A stretch of DNA of 64,000 bases from Bacteroidia bacterium (GTDB taxonomy: Bacteria > Bacteroidota > Bacteroidia > Flavobacteriales_D > Cryomorphaceae), in contig JAUICL010000001.1 in the NCBI GenBank assembly GCA_030427905.1, positions 310,001 to 374,000 on the forward strand, in the 5' to 3' direction. Numbering within the stretch: position 1 is the stretch's first letter; the number at the start of each line of letters is the position of its first letter. This document shows, piece after piece, positions 50,373 through 59,907 of the stretch. The position numbers and the translations under genes are program-made. The notes under the pieces are model-generated. The model saw nothing but the letters and a program-made list of their open reading frames with translations. It was not told the origin of the DNA and made no database searches.

Positions 50373-53300
50373 CTATTCACTAGCGAGAATCTTAAACTCT
50401 GTACGTCGGTTCTTTGCATGTTCGGCATTGGTGCAACGCACATTGTCGGCACACTTATTCGTTAGCTGCGATTCACCTAGACCTTTGGCTTCAAGTCTAT
50501 TTCTATCAATTCCTTTCGAAGCCAAGTAGTCTATTACGCCTTGTGCTCTTTTCTGAGATAAGAGGGTATTGTAATTTGCCGGCCCTCTCGAATCGGTATG
50601 TGAAAGCACTTCGATTCGAAGACTTGGGTTATCTTTTAAAACCTGAACCAGCTTATTGAGCGACTCAAGACTCGAAGACTTGGGCTTAAAGCTGTTGAAA
50701 TCGTAGTACACGTTGTCCAAGTTGAAAGTAGTGCCAGTCGATACTTTTACAGGTTTATCATTGTCAATTACGGTAATCATCTCTCCTTCAAAGTTCACGT
50801 AGAATTTGCCGTCACTTTGTTTCTCAACTCTCAATGAATCGGCACCAGGCTGGAACACCATTAAGAAAGCACTTTCATCACTATCATTCATTGAAATAAT
50901 GTAGTACTCACCCGGTTCTAATTGCTGAAAATTGAAATCATTGGTGCCGTTCAATACGGTCTCCACCAGTACTTCGCCTTCTGCATTACTCACCGTCATG
51001 GTTCCATGATCTTTCTCCTTGCTATGCACTCTGCCCGAAAACCCGGTAGAGAGAAAACTGTCGTCTTCCAGTTCTTCCTTTGCCAGAATGTGGTCCTTAT
51101 CTTCAAGAATTTGGAACCTGAAAGATTTCAAATCATTCGATTCGCCTTCGTAGACTTTCGCATTGTTGCTGTCGTAGATTTCAATAATCTTATTTGCAGT
51201 AAACATCGTATCGACCAGCGCTAACTCATATTCAAGACTCGGGTCAATTCCTCTTAAAATGGCAATACCACTGGGGTTTACAAATATGGTATCGACACGT
51301 GTCCCACCGACTTCAGTGAGCACCAGTGGTGTTGGCTCTTCAAACTCGAAATCCCTGATTCGAAGCTTGTAAACAGTGGTATCCTTCTTCGGCTCATCCT
51401 CAACCGCGACTACAGCCGGCGCAAGTTCCGACGCACTTTGTGCTCCGTAATCCTGGTAAAGCAGATACTCGAAAAAGTAGTTGTTTTGGTCAAAGGGCCT
51501 CACAGTTTGAGATGTGTCACCATTTCCATCTAGGATAACCAATCTATCATCAAATTTCAAGGTACGATCGGGCATATGGAGTCTATATGCCTTCCCTGCC
51601 ACCATAGAGCCAAGGGCCATAAATCCATCTTCGTCTACTTCGGGTTTACTCAGCTCCACATCGTTTTCATCGTAGAGGTATACTTCTTCACCTGTTTCCG
51701 ACTCATTGGAGGGAACAATCGCAAAAACTGCTGGAACAGCAATTTCTGAAGCCAGCATCCAGGTAGCTGCCGGTGCTGCTCTCATGTAAGAAAACTGGTT
51801 GCTCCCCATAGGACTTAAAGACTGGGTGAGTGCGCCTGATTCTCCATACACATCTATTTCGTGGTATTCTTCCAGCCCAGATGTCTGGATTACATACCCA
51901 TCACCCATTTTTGCTCCTTCAATTAAGAAGTCTCCTTGATTTCCGGTATGCGTAATAGCCAACGTATCTCCCGCTAGGTCAATAAGGGTTACGAAGATGC
52001 CTGAAACATTGACCGTGTCATCAGCAACTACCTTACCGGCAATATCAAATATGAGCTGACTATCATCAACATTCTGTTCTTTGTCTAAGATAAATTCTTC
52101 TTGATCCAAGAGTTCAAACTTGAATTCACCAGCTTGAGTTTGTCCTACAGTGGATACAATAGAGCCGGTCTCATCGAGTGTATTCAACAAAGCTGTGGCA
52201 GCTACGACGCCTTCTATTTTCATGGTGTACACCTCGCGAGTCTTCAAACCTTCAACGCCTATCATACCATTCTCACCCACTGCGGTTGTAGCCACCAAAT
52301 TTCCAGCACTATCATACACCTTTACTTCGGTACTTGGCGCAAAATCGCCATTGACTAGCTGAAGATTTGATTTCTTAATTGGCAATTGCTCAGGAATGAA
52401 AACAAACCCGAAGATGTCGTCTCCACCATGGCCATCTCGTCTATTTGAAGCAAAATACCCTTCACTAGCAGACAAAAATGTTAATCCAAAATCATCGTAT
52501 GGTCCATTCATGGGTTCTCGAAGATTGTATACGTCGGAGTACCCCAATAATTCGCTTGTATAATACACATCTAGCGCTCCATAGCCCATGTCTTGACGGT
52601 CTGAAGAGTAGTAAAGACGACTGTCGTAATAGTTGGGAAACACCTCGTTAAAAGGAGTATTAATTATCGGTCCCATATTGGCTGGTTCTGTCCAAGTTCC
52701 ATCCACGTAATCGGAGTACCAGAGATCCATTTGCCCATAACCACCCGGTCGGTCACTTGCGAAGATCATTCGCTTTCCTCCTTTTAAAAAAGTAGGGTGC
52801 CCGGTATTGAATTTGCCATTGTGTTTAAAAGCAATAATGTCATCTTCTTCTCCCGTCATTTGCGAAAAGTAGATTCCTATCACTCCGCCGTTTAAAGGTG
52901 CATCAATATCTCGGAGGGTGAGCGCGTGCATATTAGTCCCATCCCACTTATCTAGAGGACCGTCGTGGTAGTAGTAATCTCTATTCTTCATGAGCATGGA
53001 AGGGCGCGTCATCTGATCGACCTGAGCTCCTTTCAACTTCGTTTTGTAGAATAGGTGCATGTTCATATTGTTGTACGACGAAGGGAAAACAGCCTGAATA
53101 TTGGTGTGATCGTTCACAAACCATATTTCACCATCTTCGGCAATAAAGGGGCCGTACTCATTATACACTGAATTGAGTCCTTGCAGAGCATAATAGCTGG
53201 AGTGGTTCTCAAGCGAATCCCATTTCATCAGATCGCTAACTTTATCGAGCCACAAGAGTGTTTTGGGATCGCTCTGATCTTCAGACAAGAGCTGGATAAG

Positions 53301-53666
53301 CGAGATATAGGCTCCCGAAAAATCATCATTCACCACCAATACATCTGCATAAAACCGCCTGTCGTCAGTTGATGTCAAGTTGTATTCGCCGATGGATACC
53401 ATCACGTCAAGCGCTTCTTGATACTCGCGTAGCTGGTAATAACACTTAGCTAGCAGAATCCCGGCTTCCAAACTACTTTCTTTACCGTAAAAGTCCTTCT
53501 TAAGGGGCTTTACCGCTTCTGCATAGCGGCCTTCATTAAAAAACTTTTGGCCTTTCTTGAGCTGGGCTTCCGCATTAAAGGAAAACAGTATCAGCAACAT
53601 TAAGGTCATTAACCAATGATTTAGCTGGATGTTCTTCAATTTTTTAAGGGGGTTCTGGTTCATCAC
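50373..53666 (-). CDS. OmpA-family protein with PD40 propeller, large form
   Basis: A 1097-residue envelope protein. It has a signal peptide (about 16-34), TPR-like repeats (about 36-130, YAEAVKPL, LAKCYYQLREYQEAL), a PD40/WD40-like propeller (about 165-425, FASDRPGGYGQMDLWYSD, YYSSDRQDMGYGALDVYYT and FASNRRDGHGGDDIFGF), several beta-sandwich repeats (about 440-960), and a C-terminal OmpA peptidoglycan-binding domain (about 985-1097, SHTDSRGPANYN, NRRTEFKIL). The layout matches proteins encoded beside PorP/SprF homologues, such as PorE-like proteins, that tie the outer membrane to peptidoglycan. It is the last gene of a five-gene leftward operon, with a 2-base gap to its paralogue. Confidence 0.92.
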   Translation of the reverse strand: MMNQNPLKKLKNIQLNHWLMTLMLLILFSFNAEAQLKKGQKFFNEGRYAEAVKPLKKDFYGKESSLEAGILLAKCYYQLREYQEALDVMVSIGEYNLTSTDDRRFYADVLVVNDDFSGAYISLIQLLSEDQSDPKTLLWLDKVSDLMKWDSLENHSSYYALQGLNSVYNEYGPFIAEDGEIWFVNDHTNIQAVFPSSYNNMNMHLFYKTKLKGAQVDQMTRPSMLMKNRDYYYHDGPLDKWDGTNMHALTLRDIDAPLNGGVIGIYFSQMTGEEDDIIAFKHNGKFNTGHPTFLKGGKRMIFASDRPGGYGQMDLWYSDYVDGTWTEPANMGPIINTPFNEVFPNYYDSRLYYSSDRQDMGYGALDVYYTSELLGYSDVYNLREPMNGPYDDFGLTFLSASEGYFASNRRDGHGGDDIFGFVFIPEQLPIKKSNLQLVNGDFAPSTEVKVYDSAGNLVATTAVGENGMIGVEGLKTREVYTMKIEGVVAATALLNTLDETGSIVSTVGQTQAGEFKFELLDQEEFILDKEQNVDDSQLIFDIAGKVVADDTVNVSGIFVTLIDLAGDTLAITHTGNQGDFLIEGAKMGDGYVIQTSGLEEYHEIDVYGESGALTQSLSPMGSNQFSYMRAAPAATWMLASEIAVPAVFAIVPSNESETGEEVYLYDENDVELSKPEVDEDGFMALGSMVAGKAYRLHMPDRTLKFDDRLVILDGNGDTSQTVRPFDQNNYFFEYLLYQDYGAQSASELAPAVVAVEDEPKKDTTVYKLRIRDFEFEEPTPLVLTEVGGTRVDTIFVNPSGIAILRGIDPSLEYELALVDTMFTANKIIEIYDSNNAKVYEGESNDLKSFRFQILEDKDHILAKEELEDDSFLSTGFSGRVHSKEKDHGTMTVSNAEGEVLVETVLNGTNDFNFQQLEPGEYYIISMNDSDESAFLMVFQPGADSLRVEKQSDGKFYVNFEGEMITVIDNDKPVKVSTGTTFNLDNVYYDFNSFKPKSSSLESLNKLVQVLKDNPSLRIEVLSHTDSRGPANYNTLLSQKRAQGVIDYLASKGIDRNRLEAKGLGESQLTNKCADNVRCTNAEHAKNRRTEFKILASE

Positions 53667-53668
53667 AG

Positions 53669-55819
53669 TTATAATTCAGACTTTTTAAAAACTTTCATTT
53701 CTGTCCTTCTGTTCATAGCGTGTTCTTCTTCGGAGCAATCTACACCATCACTACATCTATTCAGCAGGTGTTTTTCTCCAAAACCTTCACCGCGCATGCG
53801 GTTTGGTTCAACTCCAATATCTTTTAAATAGGCCACTACGGCATCTATGCGTTGCTGCGAAAGTTTGAGATTGTATTTGGCAGGCCCACGTGAATCGGTA
53901 TGGCCCATCACCTCTATTTCCACATCCGGGTTTTTACGCATCAAGTCACCAACCTTGTCAAGAGAACTAAGGCTTTCTTTTGTAAGCTCGGCTCTATCAA
54001 GATCAAAGTGAATAACTGGGAGATCGAATATCTCGCCTTGAGAGAGGGAAACACTCTCGTTTAGCTCATTGGTCATGGTGATGACTTGCATCTCGTCAGT
54101 GAGCCGAATGTAAACGTAGTTCTTGGAGCGCTCCGGAGAAATGGTCTCAATGATATTTCCATTCTTATCGAGTATGTGAATCTCCGCGTTCGGGTCGTTT
54201 ACTTCACTCCTTATGGTATACCTAACATCTGGCCGAATGGCATCAAATACAAAGTGGCCGTCAGCCGAAGTAGAACTAACGCCAATTAGCTGTCCATTGC
54301 TATCTTCCAGATAAATCTGCAATCCACCTTCCACCTTCGACTCTTCAGGAGCGTAAAGCCCTGCGATATCGATCGAGAGGACGCTGTCGTCGTCTTTGTC
54401 AAATTTATCGAGGGTGTAGTCTGAAGGTGACAACAACTCAAATACAACAACGCCAGTAGTGTGCACAGGAACATCCTTCAGGAGGGCACCATCATCAGAA
54501 TAAAGCTTCAGTCGAGTATTCTCAGGAATAGAATCGCTTTGCACTTTTAACTCATATTCTGAATCACCCTTCAAATGCTTTACTTTAAAGTACCCAGCTT
54601 CATCTACGGTAGTAGATGCCACAAAACTACCGTCAGGTCTAAATATTTCGATATTCACCCCCGACATATCTTGGCCACCTGTTTCAATACGTCCAACCAC
54701 TTGCTTAAAGTATTGCTCTGGCCTTGTTATCACAAGTTCAAATACGTCGTCCCCACCCTTTGAGCCCACTCTATTTGACATCAAATAAAAGATAGTAGAA
54801 TCCTTTTCAATGAGCCCAAAATCGTCGTAGGCCGTGTTAAGTGGGTAGGCCATTAATTGAATTCCGCCTTCTCGCTTGGCGTAGATGTCGAGCCCACCAT
54901 AGCCCCTATCGCTTCTATCCGATGAGAAATAGAGTGTGTCTCCCACCCAAGTCGGGAAAACTTCGTTGCCAGCAGAGTTAAAGTTTTGACCTAAGTTCTC
55001 CCAGTTTGTATATCCCACTTCAGAGATTTCAGCTCGCCACAAATCCATACCACCGTAGCCTCCTGGACGATCAGAAGCGACAATGAGCTCCTTGGCTCTA
55101 ACGGCTGGATGAATGTATTGAACCGTGTCTGCGCTTAAATCAAATGCCTTAACCCTCCTTCCCGTCTCATCTAAACAGATTAGCTCACCCATCGGCCCAA
55201 ACTTTGAATAGGGTTTTTCATTCCACACTGTGAGCAACACAAGTGAATCGAGTACAGTTTCAGATGGACCCAATCCCAGAACGTTAAGCCGCTCCGCCCT
55301 TTTTACCCATGGCAATTGGCCTTCTTCTCTTAGTTGGTACCATCCCGAAGCCTTTTCACGGTAAGGAAACTTCGATTTCCAGGTGTTGCGGTCGTCGGCT
55401 ATTTCGGCTATCGAGTCATTTGCGAAAACCACTATGTCATTCATCAAGCCAGACCAAATAGTATTGGAAATCTCACCGGGATATTGCACATCATCAAGCA
55501 GCATAAGCTCTTCGATACGCAATAATTGCATACTGTATTCATCTTCGTTAGTAGCCGCTTCGACCTGACGCATTAGAAAATGAGCAAGAACAAAATCTCC
55601 ATGAGCTGCAAAGACCAAAGCTTGCGTAGCCATATGCTCTATCTTCAAGCAAGGTTCGTCCAACGCTAACATGGCGCGGTAGGCTTCTTCAATTTTCTGC
55701 TCTTTTAGCAAATGGGAAACGCGCTCACAAGAATGTGCGGTCAAGGTATCAAGGCCTTGCTGAGCGTATGCGGCAACGCTCAGCAAAACAAGGATATATG
55801 TTGCCAGCGCTTTCATCAC
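53669..55819 (-). CDS. OmpA-family protein with PD40 propeller, short form
   Basis: A 716-residue paralogue of the preceding protein. It has a signal peptide (1-19), a short helical region (about 20-110), PD40 repeats (about 195-370, VASDRPGGYGGMDLWRA, YFSSDRSDRGYGGLDIYAK and LMSNRVGSKGGDDVFEL), beta-sandwich repeats (about 375-590) and a C-terminal OmpA domain (about 605-716, GHTDSRGPAKYN, NRRTEMKVF). It shares the order of domains with the 1097-residue protein but has fewer middle repeats. The stop of the PorP/SprF gene overlaps its first base. The operon order suggests they act together at the outer membrane. Confidence 0.92.
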   Translation of the reverse strand: MMKALATYILVLLSVAAYAQQGLDTLTAHSCERVSHLLKEQKIEEAYRAMLALDEPCLKIEHMATQALVFAAHGDFVLAHFLMRQVEAATNEDEYSMQLLRIEELMLLDDVQYPGEISNTIWSGLMNDIVVFANDSIAEIADDRNTWKSKFPYREKASGWYQLREEGQLPWVKRAERLNVLGLGPSETVLDSLVLLTVWNEKPYSKFGPMGELICLDETGRRVKAFDLSADTVQYIHPAVRAKELIVASDRPGGYGGMDLWRAEISEVGYTNWENLGQNFNSAGNEVFPTWVGDTLYFSSDRSDRGYGGLDIYAKREGGIQLMAYPLNTAYDDFGLIEKDSTIFYLMSNRVGSKGGDDVFELVITRPEQYFKQVVGRIETGGQDMSGVNIEIFRPDGSFVASTTVDEAGYFKVKHLKGDSEYELKVQSDSIPENTRLKLYSDDGALLKDVPVHTTGVVVFELLSPSDYTLDKFDKDDDSVLSIDIAGLYAPEESKVEGGLQIYLEDSNGQLIGVSSTSADGHFVFDAIRPDVRYTIRSEVNDPNAEIHILDKNGNIIETISPERSKNYVYIRLTDEMQVITMTNELNESVSLSQGEIFDLPVIHFDLDRAELTKESLSSLDKVGDLMRKNPDVEIEVMGHTDSRGPAKYNLKLSQQRIDAVVAYLKDIGVEPNRMRGEGFGEKHLLNRCSDGVDCSEEEHAMNRRTEMKVFKKSEL

Positions 55820-56727
55820 TAAAACCTTCTATTATTGCGGGTTTCTTGTCTATACACGTTAAATTCATAGCCGATAAAAAACTCGTGCGTTCCGCTCTGC
55901 TCAGCTAGGAGAGAGTTAGTTGGCAAATCGTATGAATAGCCGAAGTGCAAATGCTTCGTGGCGAAGAAATGGCCTGAGAATACCAGTCCAAAATCATAGC
56001 GATACCCCGTGGTCAGCCAGAATTTATTTCTGAATAGCGCTCCGGCATTCAAATCGAACTGCACTGGGGTATCCAGCCCCTTTCGCAAAATGAAGCTTGG
56101 CTTGAGCGCAATATCTTTATTGATATCGAAAACTTTACCTCCAATAAGATTAAAAAATGTCCCCAGCGAAGCTTCGCTAAAATCACTTTTAATAATCTCG
56201 GCTTGGTTTAGAGATGTGGCACTTAGTCCAAAATATGTACTGGGGTCGATGTACATCACTCCAAAATCAAAATTGGGAACCCACTTATTGGCATCGGTGC
56301 CATAAGCCACAGGGTCATCGGGTTGGTGATACTCCAGCTCATCCCACCGGTACTGGTAGTTTATCACTCCGGCTTGAAGTCCGAATGAGAGCTTTTGACT
56401 CGAACTCAACTTAATTTTATAGGAATAGGCTATGGCAAACGAAGGTGTTTTTCGCGCCCCGATTTCATCGTTCTGAAATTGCAATCCCAAAGCCATGTTC
56501 TTGGCGTGTATTGGAGAGTGTAACGAGAAGTTTTGAGTGACTGGAGCGCCTTCAAACCCTACCCACTGGTTTCTGTAGCTCAATGATGCTGATAGGGCAT
56601 CGCGCTCACCGGCATAGGCGGGATTTACAGCAAATAAGTTAAACAGATACTGGCTGTACAGCCCGTGCTGTTGGGCCGACCCTGTCAGACTACAAATAAC
56701 CAATATGAAACATAACAATCTTTTCAT
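55819..56727 (-). CDS. PorP/SprF-family type IX secretion system membrane protein
   Basis: A 302-residue outer-membrane protein of the PorP/SprF family. A signal peptide (1-18, GSAQ) is followed by the family start QHGLYSQYLFNLFAVNPAYAGERDALSASLSYRNQWVGFEGAP-like sequence and a series of amphipathic strands, ending in EFFIGYEFNVYR. In T9SS and gliding bacteria, SprF-type proteins are needed to export or anchor type B cargo such as SprB. Here it follows a small type B cargo gene (4-base overlap) and precedes two OmpA-PD40 genes, the arrangement typical of such modules. Confidence 0.95.
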   Translation of the reverse strand: MKRLLCFILVICSLTGSAQQHGLYSQYLFNLFAVNPAYAGERDALSASLSYRNQWVGFEGAPVTQNFSLHSPIHAKNMALGLQFQNDEIGARKTPSFAIAYSYKIKLSSSQKLSFGLQAGVINYQYRWDELEYHQPDDPVAYGTDANKWVPNFDFGVMYIDPSTYFGLSATSLNQAEIIKSDFSEASLGTFFNLIGGKVFDINKDIALKPSFILRKGLDTPVQFDLNAGALFRNKFWLTTGYRYDFGLVFSGHFFATKHLHFGYSYDLPTNSLLAEQSGTHEFFIGYEFNVYRQETRNNRRF

Positions 56728-57452
56728 CTGGTCAATTCAATGTATCCTTTATGGGTGGTCTCACCCACCTTAACTATGTAGTAATACGTTCCTGATGATA
56801 GTTCTTCTCCACCATTCGTCCTACCTCTCCACACTCTTTCACCATTATCATAATCATCTATACTCCAGATCATTTGGCCCCAACGATTGAAAATCTCAAC
56901 GCTATTGTCTTGATATTCTTCGAGTTCCACATTGACAATAATCCATGTATCGTTTATGCCGTCTCCATTCGGAGAGAAAGCGTTCAGAAACTGAATAGCA
57001 CAGGCACTGGCAAGCCCTGGTTCCACCGTAAATTCTTGAGTGGTCGAACAGTTTGGAGAGCTTACCGTAACGGAATAATCTCCAGGAGGTAAATTCTGTA
57101 CTTCCTGCCCTTCGTGTCCAGAACTCCAGACAATGGTATATGGACCGGCACAACCAGCCACATCGGTTATGGCGGCGGCACCATCTGATGAAGATGGGCA
57201 GGCCGCATCAGTGACATCTATTACAAAACTGAGTAGACTTTTAGCCAAGGGCTGCTGAAAGCCTTGGGTGAGAATTACATCTTGACTCGATTCAGTTCGA
57301 ACTACTGCCTCGCCTGCCGATGATGTTATAGAAATAACTGAATTGGTAGAATTTAAGCCTCCCGAACCGACCAAAGCTCGGGTGAGCTCTACTTGAGCGG
57401 TGATTTCTACCAAACTCAAACTGAACAATATGGCAATAAGCCATCTAATCAT
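56724..57452 (-). CDS. Small T9SS type B cargo with SprB-like repeat
   Basis: A 242-residue surface protein. It has a signal peptide (1-20, ending TAQ), a short domain (about 21-75, VGSGGLNSTNSVISITSSAGEA) often found in Bacteroidota surface proteins, a SprB-type repeat (about 82-145, DAACPSSSDGAAAITDVAGCAGPYTIVW and LPPGDYSVTV) and a type B sorting domain (about 160-242, FLNAFSPNGDGINDTW, IFNRWGQMIW, GTYYYIVKVGETTHKGYIELTR). The ATG at 57452 is chosen because it begins the signal peptide; it overlaps the preceding gene by 8 bases. It is likely the dedicated cargo of the PorP/SprF homologue next to it. Confidence 0.92.
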   Translation of the reverse strand: MIRWLIAILFSLSLVEITAQVELTRALVGSGGLNSTNSVISITSSAGEAVVRTESSQDVILTQGFQQPLAKSLLSFVIDVTDAACPSSSDGAAAITDVAGCAGPYTIVWSSGHEGQEVQNLPPGDYSVTVSSPNCSTTQEFTVEPGLASACAIQFLNAFSPNGDGINDTWIIVNVELEEYQDNSVEIFNRWGQMIWSIDDYDNGERVWRGRTNGGEELSSGTYYYIVKVGETTHKGYIELTR

Positions 57453-58698
57453 TGCTCGATATTTCGGTCCAACCATCGGCTCCCAACGAAAGGTAGGTTG
57501 CCGACTGAGGGTTTAGCTCGTCGAGCTCCACCAATTGGTCAATAAAGTCGACGCTGTAACCACCAAAATCGATTTCTACATCTGCCACGATCGGGAATGG
57601 CCCGGTTCTACGGATTGAAATTATCCGCCCTACGCAAGTCGTGGGGTCAGGCATTTCAAGAGTCACTGTACCAATGCCCAAAAGGCTCGTTTTGCATACG
57701 ATGATATGATCGGTATCTAAAACCGTATAGGAAGTTGGCACAATGGCTGATTCAATGATGGAAATACCGTACCCTACCGAACCGTTCACTTGAAAGTTGC
57801 TCTGAGGGCTCGTGGTCCCAACTCCTACTCGCCCACTATTTGCATTGTGCATCACGCCGTCATCTTCAACCGTCCAGTCGTCGTCATCTTCCAGGTCTGA
57901 AAGATCGAGCTGGTGATTTACTCCACCTTCAGTAATACTTAGCATAGTTTCGTTGATCAAGGTTAGCCCATTCTCTTCAATCAGTTCGTTCTGCGGATCT
58001 GCATCGGCGTCGTTAATAAGTCCAGATAAATTGGTCGAAAATGTAGTTCCCGCCTCTGTAATATCCATCGTATGATCGCTCGTACTGAAAATCACCGATG
58101 ATATTCTCTCGTTTGTAGGATCAGAATCGGCATCATCGATCAAGTCGCTAAGGTCAGTTTCAAACTCAATGCCTGATTCCTGAATTGTGAGTGTTGCGCT
58201 GGCCGAGTCAAATGACACCGCACTAATCTGCTCATTGGTGGGATCGGCATCGGCATCATCTACATTGTCGGCCGTCTCTGCCACGGTTGCGGTGCCGGCG
58301 TGTAGGGCATAGGGCACTGAAACAAATTGCATACTTCCAATAGTCTCAAGACCAGACCCCGCATCGATGTCTATTTCGAGCCAATACGGGTTTGCGCCCC
58401 AGTCTATTTCATCGAAACTACCCTCCTGGGCAAAGCCGCCACCGATAAAAATGGAGAAGAGACCAAATTGATTTGTCGCTATTTCGGCATGCTCTTCCTG
58501 ATAAACAATAGCGCCATTCGGATTCGAAGCTCTCACCTTAGCTATGAGGTAAATTGCTTGATTTGCTAGTTCTTCACCCGATTCTGCATCGCGAGCCACC
58601 GCCTGGTAATTAACCAATTGTGGTGTCTGGCTATATGAGAATGAATGACTGAGAGTAAGTAATGAAAGGGCTAAAACGAGCCTAAAAAAACACATCAA
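57445..58698 (-). CDS. Exported tail-fibre-like protein with DxDxDPxNE repeats
   Basis: A 417-residue exported protein with a signal peptide (1-23, FSYSQ). The N-terminal domain (about 25-135, LVNYQAVARDAESGEELANQ and FGLFSIFIGGG) is common in large Bacteroidota surface and tail-fibre-like proteins. Three repeats of about 41 residues follow (about 145-275). Each starts with DADADPTNE, DADSDPTNE or DADADPQNE and ends with a DLSDLI-like segment; the acidic starts look like calcium-binding loops. The C-terminal part (about 290-417) includes GRVGVGTTSPQSNFQVNGSVG, a motif usual before peptidase S74 or fibre domains, but no S74 domain is present. It is the first gene of the operon with type B cargo, PorP/SprF and OmpA genes. 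Confidence 0.82.
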   Translation of the reverse strand: MMCFFRLVLALSLLTLSHSFSYSQTPQLVNYQAVARDAESGEELANQAIYLIAKVRASNPNGAIVYQEEHAEIATNQFGLFSIFIGGGFAQEGSFDEIDWGANPYWLEIDIDAGSGLETIGSMQFVSVPYALHAGTATVAETADNVDDADADPTNEQISAVSFDSASATLTIQESGIEFETDLSDLIDDADSDPTNERISSVIFSTSDHTMDITEAGTTFSTNLSGLINDADADPQNELIEENGLTLINETMLSITEGGVNHQLDLSDLEDDDDWTVEDDGVMHNANSGRVGVGTTSPQSNFQVNGSVGYGISIIESAIVPTSYTVLDTDHIIVCKTSLLGIGTVTLEMPDPTTCVGRIISIRRTGPFPIVADVEIDFGGYSVDFIDQLVELDELNPQSATYLSLGADGWTEISSND

Positions 58699-58827
58699 AA
58701 TCCGCTAGAGTTAAGAACAGTATTGCAATTGATAAAATAGGCCTAGATATAGGTGCCTTACAATAGTGGCCGCGGATAAATGCTAACAGGCAGACGTGAG
58801 TTGTTTCACCCTTGTAAGAGGGTCGCT

Positions 58828-59871
58828 TTATCGCCTAAAAAACCTCGATATATTTACCTCACTGATGATCTCTCCGCCCATTTCCAGATAGTCCACAAAG
58901 TTTTCAGCAAGGTATGGTACAAGCATGACTCCTTTTGCACCCATGCCATTAAAGAGATGGAGGTTCTGAACTCCAGAATGCGTTCCGACCAAAGGCTTTC
59001 TATCCTTTACTGTTGGCCGAATTCCGGCCTTGTGGTTTACTACTTCTACATTTTTGGGATACCAGCTCGCAAGTTTGTCCAAAAGTTCATTTCGCCCATC
59101 AGCAGTTGGAGTATGGTTCATATTCTCAAAATCGAAAGTTGCGCCAAGGCGAAACTTCCCTTCCCCTAAACCAAAAAGGAAGAATCCTGCATTAAAGATC
59201 TTATCGAAATTGATGTTATCATCCTTTACCGTGAGCACTTCGCCTTTGGTGGGCTTGAATCCGACGGCCGACCACACCGGATCTTCTCCTGAACGGTATC
59301 CGCGACAGTCAATGACATGTTCAAACTCATCACCTTCTAAAATTTTGGTTTCTGCTAGCGACAAGGCACCTTCACAAGTGGCCTGTTTCAATGAGTCATG
59401 CTCTTCGAAGTACTTTCTGGATTCTGAGAGGTAGAGAGGGATATCGAGAAAGCCCGCCTTGTCAACTACCCCAGAACCAAACTCACCACCACGAAAGGGA
59501 GCCACATCAGCCGGTGCATCCAGAAGGTATGGCCGATAGCCTGGCAAGGTTCTTTTCTCCATCCAAAAGTCGGCTTCCGGTTTATTGCCATGCATTCTCA
59601 GAATCTGGCGGTGGTGCTGGATCTTAATATCCAATTTGGACTCTACCGACCCATAAAGCCTTTCCATAGCAGGAAGTAACTCGTCAGTCCGCCAGGTTTT
59701 ATTAATCCGCCTGAAGACAATGGGGTTCCACAGACCTGCAGCGACTTGAGAGCTAGACGATTTATGTCCGTCGTCTAGAATCTTAAATGAAATATTTCGA
59801 CCTGAAAATATATGACCAAGCGCCGTTCCAGCGATGCCCTGACCTAAAATGAGATACTTGAATTTGCCCAT
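58828..59871 (-). CDS. FAD-dependent oxidoreductase (DAO family)
   Basis: A 347-residue flavoprotein of the D-amino-acid-oxidase/glycine-oxidase superfamily. The N-terminal Rossmann motif is LILGQGIAGTALGHIF, followed by ASSQVAAGLWNPIVFRR. The FAD domain closes with LHLFNGMGAKGVMLVPYLAENFVDYL. Members oxidise amino acids or amines, but the substrate cannot be told from the sequence; this protein is at the short end of the family. It stands alone with no co-oriented partner. The gap to 58698 (129 bases) holds no clear gene or terminator. Confidence 0.86.
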   Translation of the reverse strand: MGKFKYLILGQGIAGTALGHIFSGRNISFKILDDGHKSSSSQVAAGLWNPIVFRRINKTWRTDELLPAMERLYGSVESKLDIKIQHHRQILRMHGNKPEADFWMEKRTLPGYRPYLLDAPADVAPFRGGEFGSGVVDKAGFLDIPLYLSESRKYFEEHDSLKQATCEGALSLAETKILEGDEFEHVIDCRGYRSGEDPVWSAVGFKPTKGEVLTVKDDNINFDKIFNAGFFLFGLGEGKFRLGATFDFENMNHTPTADGRNELLDKLASWYPKNVEVVNHKAGIRPTVKDRKPLVGTHSGVQNLHLFNGMGAKGVMLVPYLAENFVDYLEMGGEIISEVNISRFFRR

Positions 59872-59907
59872 GCAAGGGCAAAGATGAGCAATTTTAGATG
59901 TTCGAGA

